Origin: a virus
Length of the DNA stretch: 25,781 nt
IMG/VR virus record: IMGVR_UViG_3300027573_000298
Location: 1 to 25,781 of that record
Reading direction: 5' to 3' (one strand)
Shown here: positions 1-6,020 of the stretch, in pieces
Layout: each line of letters starts with the position of its first letter
Position numbering within the stretch: position 1 is the stretch's first letter
Translations under genes and position numbers: made by a program
The notes under the pieces: generated by a model
Seen by the model: only the letters and a program-made list of their open reading frames with translations
Databases searched by the model: none
Told to the model about the DNA's origin: nothing

Positions 1-1
1 C

Positions 2-298
2 GATGATTCAAGTGTAGTAACAAGACAGCTCTTGACCGGCGGAAAGAAAATAGCGGCGCGTATCCCGGGTTATTTTGACGAGATTTACCATTTCGAACAA
101 CGCTCGGTGGGTAACAAACCGCAATTCGTTGCACGCACGGTCAATTCTGGAGAAGATTTCGCACGAACCACTCTCAAGCTGCCTAAAGAGATTGATTTCA
201 CGAATCGAAACTTCTTCGAGATTATCGAACCATCTATTCAGGAGGTGATGAACCTAGGCAAATTAAACGTCGTACCTATCAACCAAGCACCAAAGTAA
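2..298 (+). CDS. Sak4-like recombination ATPase, C-terminal fragment (5' end outside window)
   Basis: The frame is open to the left edge of the window, so this is the last ~98 residues of a longer gene; the TTG at 32 is not needed as a start. The segment GKKIAARIPGYFDEIYHF and the following short beta-rich tail resemble the C-terminus of phage P-loop proteins of the Sak4/AAA_24 group, RecA-like ATPases used in single-strand annealing and recombination. The Walker A and B motifs would lie upstream and cannot be checked. The next gene looks DUF669-like, and this pair commonly occurs together in phages, which supports the call. A shorter unrelated protein is possible if the upstream part differs. 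Confidence 0.6.
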   Translation, partial: DDSSVVTRQLLTGGKKIAARIPGYFDEIYHFEQRSVGNKPQFVARTVNSGEDFARTTLKLPKEIDFTNRNFFEIIEPSIQEVMNLGKLNVVPINQAPK

Positions 299-365
299 AA
301 CGTATGGGCTCATGGGCTAGAGATGCTAGGCTACTGAGAACTCCACACGAAACCGCAAGAGAACG

Positions 366-373
366 AAAGAAGG
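366..373 (+). promoter_or_regulatory. Ribosome binding site for the DUF669-like gene
   Basis: AAAGAAGG ends eight bases before the ATG at 382. The upstream in-frame ATG at 304 has no comparable site, so this decides the start of the gene. Confidence 0.6.
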
Positions 374-381
374 CAAGAGAA

Positions 382-780
382 ATGGCATTCACGTATTCGA
401 AGGAAGACATTTCGCGCACTCGCCTCGTTGATTCACCGACGTGGCTTCCAGTTCGTATCACGAACTATCAGGAAAAGATTGCGAAGTCCGACAAGCGTGC
501 GGGAGCAATCAATCACGTCATTACCGTCAAGGTTGAGGAAGCCGGTAATGAATACGAAGGACTCGTCCACGACCAGACGTTTCCGGAGGAGTATCCATCG
601 CTCGCGTTTGATTTCCTGAATGCAATGGGAGTCAATCTCGACAAGGACGGTGGTATCGTTCGGTTCGAAGAGTTCAAGGGCAAGGATGTTTTCGTTTGCC
701 TCGGCCCCGGAACGTACAACAACAAGCCAAACAATCAGGTGCTCGGTTGGCGCCCGATTGATTGGTCGCCGAACTCGTAG
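382..780 (+). CDS. DUF669-like protein, candidate ssDNA-binding protein
   Basis: A 132-residue protein. I chose the ATG at 382 over the in-frame ATG at 304 because a strong Shine-Dalgarno sequence sits just upstream of it and the extra 26 residues would be an unstructured, basic leader. The sequence alternates short beta strands and charged loops (for example VRITNYQEKIAKSDKRAG, then a DVFVCLGPGTYNNKPNNQV segment). This is compatible with the OB-like DUF669 proteins that usually sit directly after Sak4-type ATPases and are thought to bind single-stranded DNA as recombination partners. The assignment rests more on gene order than on a diagnostic motif. It is the last gene before a ~200-base non-coding stretch. 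Confidence 0.5.
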   Translation: MAFTYSKEDISRTRLVDSPTWLPVRITNYQEKIAKSDKRAGAINHVITVKVEEAGNEYEGLVHDQTFPEEYPSLAFDFLNAMGVNLDKDGGIVRFEEFKGKDVFVCLGPGTYNNKPNNQVLGWRPIDWSPNS

Positions 781-794
781 TTTGAAACTCCGGG

Positions 795-830
795 CTAATA
801 CTATTTTCATGGTTGAGTAGTATTAGTTCT
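795..830 (+). terminator. Hairpin, possible weak terminator after the DUF669-like gene
   Basis: A perfect 9-bp stem (CTAATACTA at 795-803 with TAGTATTAG at 818-826) and a 14-base loop lie 15 bases after the stop codon and are followed by TTCTTTC. The stem is AT-rich and the U-tract is short, so termination may be partial. Confidence 0.4.
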
Positions 831-842
831 TTCGACCGTGTG

Positions 843-867
843 GCCCCGAGCGGTGGAGATTCGGGGC
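843..867 (+). other. GC-rich hairpin in the intergenic stretch
   Basis: GCCCCGA (843-849) pairs perfectly with TCGGGGC (861-867) around an 11-base loop. No U-tract follows, so it is probably not a terminator. It forms one of three hairpins in the 781-979 non-coding region, which otherwise shows no gene. An RNA-stability or regulatory structure is possible. Confidence 0.35.
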
Positions 868-905
868 ACTTGTTAGCAATTGCTCGCAGGCGCAGGTAAA
901 ACTTT

Positions 906-970
906 GGTTAGACTAGGGTGTTGCGTTATGACTCCCATTCATAGCGCAACATATCGGCCCTAGTCTAGCC
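906..970 (+). repeat. Long nested inverted repeat just upstream of the tRNA
   Basis: The outer arms 906-918 and 958-970 give 13 pairs (one G-U). The inner arms 919-931 and 939-951 give 13 more (one G-U) around the 7-base loop CTCCCAT, with a 6-base bulge on the 3' side. The structure ends nine bases before the tRNA. It could be a processing signal, a terminator for either strand (T-rich bases flank both sides), a small structured RNA, or a DNA cruciform such as an origin or protein-binding site. The sequence alone does not decide. Confidence 0.6.
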
Positions 971-979
971 ATTCTTTAT

Positions 980-1056
980 GCCCTCGTAGCCCAATCGGCA
1001 GAGGCACTGGACTTAAAATCCATTAAGTGTCGGTTCGAATCCGACCGAGGGCACCA
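980..1056 (+). tRNA. tRNA-Leu(UAA)
   Basis: The acceptor stem GCCCTCG (980-986) pairs with CGAGGGC (1046-1052). It is followed by A73 and an encoded CCA (1053-1056). The T-arm is GTCGG-TTCGAAT-CCGAC. The anticodon loop CTTAAAA (1012-1018) carries anticodon TAA, reading the Leu codon UUA. The D-loop AATCGG and A73 resemble bacterial leucine tRNAs, but the variable region is only about five bases (TAAGT), whereas bacterial tRNA-Leu normally has a long variable arm. The first anticodon-stem pair (C-T) is mismatched. UUA codons do occur in the window's genes, so it may supplement host decoding. It lies inside the early gene cluster. Confidence 0.9.
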
Positions 1057-1064
1057 CCATCGCT

Positions 1065-1328
1065 ATGAAAACATGGAACCTACGCAACGGTTCAACCATC
1101 AATTTCGTTGGAGATGAAATGGATAATGATTACATGGGCATCGAACGTGGTGCGTATGCATCACAGGGAGCCTTAGTTCATAAGGAACAACCCATTCGCG
1201 TTCAGCTTGCGAATCAGCTTGCAATGTACGATAAGGAAACCGACCGTATCGCCAAGATGATTAAGCTGCTCGACGAGAATCCTGCCATCGAACAGTTCAT
1301 CAATCTCCAGCGTGGTTATACTGACTGA
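1065..1328 (+). CDS. Hypothetical protein, 87 aa
   Basis: I do not recognise this protein. It starts nine bases after the tRNA with no clear ribosome site. An in-frame ATG at 1119 is preceded by GGAG five bases upstream and would give a 69-residue product, so the start is uncertain. The second half is mainly helical and charged, ending in QFINLQRGYTD. It has no cysteines, membrane segment or known motif. It lies seven bases upstream of the next small gene, and both are probably co-transcribed with the acidic-protein gene. Confidence 0.6.
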   Translation: MKTWNLRNGSTINFVGDEMDNDYMGIERGAYASQGALVHKEQPIRVQLANQLAMYDKETDRIAKMIKLLDENPAIEQFINLQRGYTD

Positions 1329-1335
1329 GTAGAGT

Positions 1336-1530
1336 ATGAACGAACTCGGATTAAAGATTGCAATCGCGCAGCACATTAGTAAGCTGCGCGAACTCGCAAA
1401 GGATGCGGAAGATTTTACAATCCGATTGCAAGCTGCCGCATCCGAACTAGAACACCGTTACAGATTACTAAGGGAGCAGACGAATGACGACACACGTATT
1501 GACGGACGAACAAAAGAAAGCAGTCGCTGA
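1336..1530 (+). CDS. Hypothetical small helical protein, 64 aa
   Basis: I do not recognise this protein. The central region (residues 12-48, around HISKLRELAKDAEDF and ASELEHRYRLLREQ) looks like a continuous amphipathic helix or short coiled coil. The ribosome site is weak (GAG a few bases before the ATG). The last 47 bases overlap the start of the acidic-protein gene in another frame, and that gene's strong ribosome site lies inside this one, suggesting coupled translation. No function can be assigned. Confidence 0.55.
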   Translation: MNELGLKIAIAQHISKLRELAKDAEDFTIRLQAAASELEHRYRLLREQTNDDTRIDGRTKESSR

Positions 1531-1846
1531 GCTGTTAGGATTGGAACTCGAAGCCGTTCCTTCTTCAATCGAATTGGAAGATGAAGAATCAAACGAGGAC
1601 GAAGATGAGGAAGTAGACGAGGACGAGGAAGAAGATGAAGATGAATCCGATGACGAAGTCGAGGATTCAGATGAAGATGACGAAGAGGACGATTCGGAAG
1701 ATGAAGAAGAGGATTCAGATGATGAAGATTCGGATGCAGAGGAATCAAGCCTAGCAGTTCGTGTTCAGGAAGCAACAGACGAATGGTACGCAAAGCATCG
1801 TGAAACCATTTCGCTTGCAGACTTCCTCAAGACGAAGGGTTTCTAA
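1484..1846 (+). CDS. Extremely acidic Asp/Glu-rich protein, 120 aa
   Basis: AAGGGAG at 1469-1475 is a strong ribosome site eight bases before the ATG. Residues 1-28 form a short helical head (DEQKKAVAELLGLELEAV). Residues ~30-88 are an almost unbroken tract of Asp and Glu with scattered Ser. Residues 89-120 return to ordinary sequence ending in SLADFLKTKGF. The two ordinary ends argue that this is a real protein rather than a random purine tract. Highly acidic phage proteins can act as DNA mimics or bind basic host proteins, but that is only a possibility here. The DNA is a purine-rich GAA/GAT/GAC-type repeat on the + strand. An intrinsic terminator follows directly. Confidence 0.75.
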   Translation: MTTHVLTDEQKKAVAELLGLELEAVPSSIELEDEESNEDEDEEVDEDEEEDEDESDDEVEDSDEDDEEDDSEDEEEDSDDEDSDAEESSLAVRVQEATDEWYAKHRETISLADFLKTKGF

Positions 1847-1855
1847 GTTACAACA

Positions 1856-1886
1856 GGATGCTCGACTCAATATCGAGCATCCTTTT
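1856..1886 (+). terminator. Intrinsic terminator after the acidic-protein gene
   Basis: A perfect 10-bp stem, GGATGCTCGA (1856-1865) with TCGAGCATCC (1873-1882), closes a 7-base loop and is followed by TTTT. It begins ten bases after the acidic gene's stop. Downstream genes either use read-through or a separate promoter. Confidence 0.8.
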
Positions 1887-1905
1887 CGTGCATAAGGTAT
1901 TCACT

Positions 1906-2337
1906 ATGAACCTACCAGAAAAGTTAAGAGCGGAACTACAGAAGGAGTTCCTATTCGACAACGAACTCCTAGCACCGGCATGTTTATTCCATCAGCTCGA
2001 CGAAGGGAGGATACTAATCGTACTAGCTCCACCCATTAAGCAAGGGATTCCTGAACTGCTCATTACCAAATCAATGCGCGCACGAGCCGATTTGATTGTG
2101 CTCATCCTTCCATCGGACACCTCAACTGAATGGTTCAACAAAGCATTCGCATCTACTGGTAATGGAAAGGTAACACTTCGACCAATTCAAGGTCGCGTCA
2201 AGTTTGTGAATGAGGATGGTGCTGTTAAAAGAGTTCCAGCGTGCATGATTATCTTTAAGAATGCAGCTGAGCTTGCCCGTATTGAAGACCAAGAACGCGC
2301 ACAAGTCTACGCGAATGAAAATATTGGTCGCATGTAA
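1906..2337 (+). CDS. Degenerate phage Dam-type adenine methyltransferase-like protein
   Basis: A 143-residue protein. The ATG at 1906 has TAAGG eight bases upstream; an in-frame ATG at 1858 lies inside the terminator stem and is rejected. The segment ADLIVLILPSDTSTEWF (61-77), then IQGRVKF (94-100) and PACMIIF (111-117), follow the conserved order of the phage N6-adenine methyltransferase family (PF05869, roughly LLPADTSTxWF, then xGRxxF, then a final hydrophobic strand). The catalytic N/D-PP-Y/F motif is replaced by APPIK (41-45), and the N-terminal cofactor region is reduced. By family knowledge, such a protein should not methylate DNA; it may bind DNA or another protein, or be a relic kept for other reasons. 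It lies directly upstream of the polymerase gene. Confidence 0.6.
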   Translation: MNLPEKLRAELQKEFLFDNELLAPACLFHQLDEGRILIVLAPPIKQGIPELLITKSMRARADLIVLILPSDTSTEWFNKAFASTGNGKVTLRPIQGRVKFVNEDGAVKRVPACMIIFKNAAELARIEDQERAQVYANENIGRM

Positions 2338-2354
2338 ATGTTATGAAGGTGCTC

Positions 2355-4760
2355 ATGGAAACACGTCAAGTAGAACTAAGAATCGACGTTCCAGGAGAAG
2401 GGAATGCTTCAGCCGATATCGTTATCGTTGGTGAGGCACCGGGTGCTGAGGAACAACGAACAGGCAAACCATTCGTTGGGCCTTCAGGTTATCTATTGAA
2501 CCAACTATTGCAACAAGCGGGTATAACCCGAGCTGAATGTTGGGTAACGAATGTTGTAAAGACAGAACCACCGAAGGTAATTAAAGCTGGCAAGACGGTC
2601 TACGATATTCATGCAACGAAAGGATATGATGGATATAAAGAATATCTCTTCGAAGAAATCAAGACAATCAATCCTAAAATCATCCTCGCCCTTGGGAATG
2701 TGGCCTTACAAGCTCTCACTGGAAATAGTGGAATCACTCAATGGCGTGGAAGTATTCTGCACTCTGAACGACTTAAAAGGCGAGTCATCCCAACCTACCA
2801 CCCCGCGTACATTCTCCGTTCTGATTCCGCTATCGACCGCTCCGTTGCAGAATTCGACATCCGAAGATTGGTACAAGAAATAGATGGCAAGCCAACCCCA
2901 CAAAGAAATCTTGTTGTCATACGGGATAGCGCACAACTCTATCGATATATTGACCGATGGAAGGTCAAGCCCCTCGCCGCAAGCGATATCGAGACTTATA
3001 AGTCAATTCCGAACTGCATTGGATTCGCAACTTCTTCACATGAAGCTATCTCAATTCCTCTCTTCAACGAACTTTGGGGCGTCAAGTTTGGAAATTACTC
3101 TCAACGTGAGCTTGCAGAATTTTGGAAATGTGCCGACATACTATTGCGAAGTAAGCGTATCATCGGTCAAAACTGGAAGTTTGACGAAGGAAAGCTGAGT
3201 CAACTTGGATTCAAGATACCAAACTTCCATGCCGATACGATGCTCATGGCGCATACGCGCTATCCTGAATTACCTAAGGGCTTAGCTTTCCTTGCATCGA
3301 TTCACACCAGAGAACCTTATTACAAATTGGAAGGGAAGGAGTTTAATCCTAAGAAGGATTCGGCAGACAGGTTGTATCTGTACAATGGCAAGGACTGTGC
3401 AGTAGACTATGAGATTTTCGAGACATTGGACAAAGAACTCGAAGACTTTGGTGTTAGAGAGTTCTATTATAACTTTGTCCATCACCTTCACGCGCTCTAC
3501 CTTGGCATCGAACGGCAAGGCATTCTATGTGACACTGAGGTGCGAGCGGCGTTAGAAGAAAAGTATAAGGTTCTCATGATGGAGAACCAATTTGAACTGG
3601 AGAATCTCATTGGACATCAAATCAATGTTAGCTCACCCAAACAAATTGGACAGCTCATCTACAACGAACTTAAACTCCCTGTCCGAGATGGAACTGGAGA
3701 AGAAGTTCTTGTTGCACTACAAGCAAATCATGGAGAAAGGAAACCTCAATGCATTCCTATCATTGACAGGATTCTTAGAGGACGTACTATTAGAAAAACC
3801 CTCGGGACTTACATCGAGGCTTGCCCGGACTATGATGGACGGTACCGAACAAGTTATCAGATTGTGGGTACTGAGACCGGAAGAACTTCAACACAAACTC
3901 TTAAACCTCCATCTCGCCCTGAGCCAATTGGACTTGCATTTCAAACCATAACAAAGCATTCCGAGATGGGCGCGGATGTTCTCAAGATGTTCGTAGTTGA
4001 CAAGGGTTATGTATATCTTGAAGCCGACTTATCTCAAGCCGAAGCGCGCGTTGTCGATTTGTTATGCGAAGATTACGAAGGACTTGAAGAGTATGGTAAG
4101 ATTGATAAGCACGCTAAGACAGCGCGAATCATTTTATCATTAGGTGCAGACTATGTAGTTCGTAAAGGAAGTCCTGAAAGATTCCTAGGAAAAACTTCAA
4201 GACATGCAGGGAGCTATGATATGGGTAAAGGACGTGCGATGCTCACGTTCAATACCGATGCGAAGAAATATGGTATCGACCTTCATGTTAGCGAGTGGAA
4301 AGCCGGCCAAATCCTGGAGAAATTCCACAAAGCGTACCCTAAAATTAGAAGCGTCTTCCATGTAGCAGTTCAAGATGCGTTAGCTGCAAATGAAAGAACA
4401 CTAACAACACCGTTCGGCCGCAAAAGAACGTTCGGCGGCAGATGGGGCGACCAACTTTTTAAAGAAGCATACGCTTTCATTCCACAATCTACGGTCGGTG
4501 ATTGTGTCAAGCGTGCGATGTTATACATCAAGCACGAGATACCCGATTGCCGTATCGTGATGGAAAAGCATGATGCTATCGGTGCGCTCATCCCTGTAAA
4601 CGAGGTAAGAGAACACGCTATCGTTTTCAAGAAAGGACTTGAGATGCCCATCGACTTCGCTTGTTGCTCGATTCCTCGGGGTGTTTTAATTATCCCTGCC
4701 GAGTTTGAAATCGGTGAGAAGAACCTACATGATTTGAGAGACTATAAGCTGGAATCATGA
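2355..4760 (+). CDS. Uracil-DNA glycosylase / DNA polymerase I (family A) fusion
   Basis: An 801-residue replicative polymerase. The ATG at 2355 has AAGG five bases upstream; the ATG at 2343 has no site. Residues ~20-175 match family 4 uracil-DNA glycosylase: GEAPGAEE (26-33), GKPFVGPSG (37-45) and YHPAYILR (148-155). None of the usual four iron-sulphur cysteines is present, and the CRPP position reads TEPP. Residues ~185-370 are a 3'-5' exonuclease with all acidic residues intact (D211-I-E213, NWKFD with D277, YNGKD with D347). The rest is a family A polymerase: TETGRTST (506-513), motif A DLSQAEAR with D558, O-helix R609-K613-H617-Y621, and motif C with H739-D740. The His replaces the Phe762 position of E. 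coli Pol I. There is no 5'-nuclease domain. The stop codon overlaps the next start (ATGA). Confidence 0.93.
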   Translation: METRQVELRIDVPGEGNASADIVIVGEAPGAEEQRTGKPFVGPSGYLLNQLLQQAGITRAECWVTNVVKTEPPKVIKAGKTVYDIHATKGYDGYKEYLFEEIKTINPKIILALGNVALQALTGNSGITQWRGSILHSERLKRRVIPTYHPAYILRSDSAIDRSVAEFDIRRLVQEIDGKPTPQRNLVVIRDSAQLYRYIDRWKVKPLAASDIETYKSIPNCIGFATSSHEAISIPLFNELWGVKFGNYSQRELAEFWKCADILLRSKRIIGQNWKFDEGKLSQLGFKIPNFHADTMLMAHTRYPELPKGLAFLASIHTREPYYKLEGKEFNPKKDSADRLYLYNGKDCAVDYEIFETLDKELEDFGVREFYYNFVHHLHALYLGIERQGILCDTEVRAALEEKYKVLMMENQFELENLIGHQINVSSPKQIGQLIYNELKLPVRDGTGEEVLVALQANHGERKPQCIPIIDRILRGRTIRKTLGTYIEACPDYDGRYRTSYQIVGTETGRTSTQTLKPPSRPEPIGLAFQTITKHSEMGADVLKMFVVDKGYVYLEADLSQAEARVVDLLCEDYEGLEEYGKIDKHAKTARIILSLGADYVVRKGSPERFLGKTSRHAGSYDMGKGRAMLTFNTDAKKYGIDLHVSEWKAGQILEKFHKAYPKIRSVFHVAVQDALAANERTLTTPFGRKRTFGGRWGDQLFKEAYAFIPQSTVGDCVKRAMLYIKHEIPDCRIVMEKHDAIGALIPVNEVREHAIVFKKGLEMPIDFACCSIPRGVLIIPAEFEIGEKNLHDLRDYKLES

Positions 4761-5965
4761 GTTGGCTGAATATGCTCATGTCGCAAACACAAGACTTAGA
4801 ATCGCCGCGCCGTTATTTTTACTTCGCGGGGCTCGGAGTGTTGTCTGCTATAGTAAAACGAAACGTGTTCCTTGACAGAGGGGGAGCATATAAGTTATAT
4901 CCAAACGTGTACATCATGCTCATCGGGCCATCTGGTATCAAGAAAGGTTTGCCAATCAAGGTCGCTGAGAAGTTAGTTACGGACCTCAACGTTACAAAGG
5001 TTATCGCTGGGAGAAGTAGCATCCAAGCAATCATTGAGAACCTCGGGCATCAAACAATGAATAAAGATGGAACAGTTAGCAAAGACGCCACAGCGTTCAT
5101 TGTTAGCGGAGAGTTTAGTCAATCAATCTTAGAAGACCAACAAGCATTGACAATTCTCACGGACTTATATGACTCACAATACAAAGATACTCATACAAAT
5201 TTGCTTAAGTCCGGAAAATCTATCCTTCGCAATGTGTACCTCAGTATGCTTGGCGCTAGCAACGAGACCCATCTTCATGCTGTCATTGGCCAGCGTGATA
5301 TTATGGGTGGTTTTATTGCTCGTACGCTTATGGTGTCTGAGAACAAACGAAATAGAAAGAATTCTCTGGTACGGCGGACGGCGAATACAATTGATTACGA
5401 GGGACTATCTGAATACCTCAAGACAATTTCGTGCTTGAAAGGTGAGTTTCAGTATACACCGGAGGGAGCAGACTTCTATGAAGAATGGTATCAGGAATAC
5501 GAACCGAACGAGGACGATACAACAGGCACCGCGATGCGGTTTCCAGATACCGTTCTCAAGGTGGCGATGTTGATATCGATGGCAAGGGGTACAGACCTAC
5601 TCCTAACCACTGAGGACATTCAAGAATCGATATCAGTATGTGCGTCATGCATGACAAATGCACAAGTCGTCACGAACAATTCTCCAGGCGCGACCACGAC
5701 ACCGATTGCTAAACAAACGGCGATTGTGTTTGAGGCTTTGTTAAAGGCTGAATCGTTTTCGATGCCACGCATCTTGATGTTAAGACGACTATGGCGACAC
5801 TTAGATGCATTTGAGTTGACGCGAATAATGGATACTCTGAAAGAGGCGAACGTGGTACGTGAGGAACAAGAGAATAGAGAGACGTACTACACGCTTCAAG
5901 ACCACGTGATTGCAGAGTATCGTAAGAATACAATGGCTGAAACGCGCGTACTCAAGTACAACTAA
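4757..5965 (+). CDS. DUF3987-like replicative helicase/primase-associated ATPase
   Basis: A 402-residue P-loop protein whose ATG overlaps the polymerase stop (ATGA), so the two are translationally coupled. The N-terminus has SPRRYFYFAGLGVLSAIVKR, then a Walker A-like loop GPSGIKKG (57-64), a Walker B-like strand AFIVSGEF (113-120), a polar strand LSMLGASN (162-169), and GGFIART (184-190) with a candidate arginine finger. This order resembles DUF3987 (YfjI-like) proteins, which often replace DnaB-type helicases beside phage polymerases. The final Ser/Thr of the Walker A motif is Gly here, which is unusual. The C-terminus is winged-helix-like and ends near a terminator. The role in unwinding or primase loading is inferred from context. 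Confidence 0.65.
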   Translation: MSWLNMLMSQTQDLESPRRYFYFAGLGVLSAIVKRNVFLDRGGAYKLYPNVYIMLIGPSGIKKGLPIKVAEKLVTDLNVTKVIAGRSSIQAIIENLGHQTMNKDGTVSKDATAFIVSGEFSQSILEDQQALTILTDLYDSQYKDTHTNLLKSGKSILRNVYLSMLGASNETHLHAVIGQRDIMGGFIARTLMVSENKRNRKNSLVRRTANTIDYEGLSEYLKTISCLKGEFQYTPEGADFYEEWYQEYEPNEDDTTGTAMRFPDTVLKVAMLISMARGTDLLLTTEDIQESISVCASCMTNAQVVTNNSPGATTTPIAKQTAIVFEALLKAESFSMPRILMLRRLWRHLDAFELTRIMDTLKEANVVREEQENRETYYTLQDHVIAEYRKNTMAETRVLKYN

Positions 5966-5980
5966 ATGAACTGCAAAAGA

Positions 5981-6019
5981 AAAGGGGCCAAGCTATCAAG
6001 CTCAGCCCCTTTAGTTTTA
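5981..6019. terminator. Bidirectional terminator between convergent operons
   Basis: AAAGGGGC (5981-5988) pairs with GCCCCTTT (6005-6012). A second AGCT/AGCT stem (5991-5994 with 5999-6002) lies inside, around a 4-base loop. On the + strand TTAGTTTTAT follows; on the - strand the stem is followed by TCTTTTGC. The only gene-free bases between the two operons, 5966-6020, are taken up by it. Confidence 0.9.
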
Positions 6020-6020
6020 T

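Noticed and set aside
304-381. 26-residue N-terminal extension of the DUF669-like protein
   Set aside because: No ribosome site precedes the ATG at 304, whereas AAAGAAGG precedes the ATG at 382.
433-810. 125-residue open frame on the - strand
   Set aside because: It runs antisense to the DUF669-like gene and has no ribosome site; its sequence is a shadow of that gene.
875-884. 10-base perfect palindrome AGCAATTGCT
   Set aside because: Too short and isolated to call an operator; likely chance.
1570-1745. Purine-rich GAA/GAT/GAC repeat as a possible CRISPR or microsatellite element
   Set aside because: There is no repeat-spacer structure; the periodicity is explained by Asp/Glu codons in the acidic protein.
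1458-1793. 111-residue His/Leu/Arg-rich frame on the - strand
   Set aside because: It is the antisense reading of the acidic GAA/GAT repeat; the composition is an artefact of that repeat.
1858-1905. Upstream ATG extension of the methyltransferase-like gene
   Set aside because: This ATG lies inside the terminator stem and has no ribosome site; the ATG at 1906 has one.
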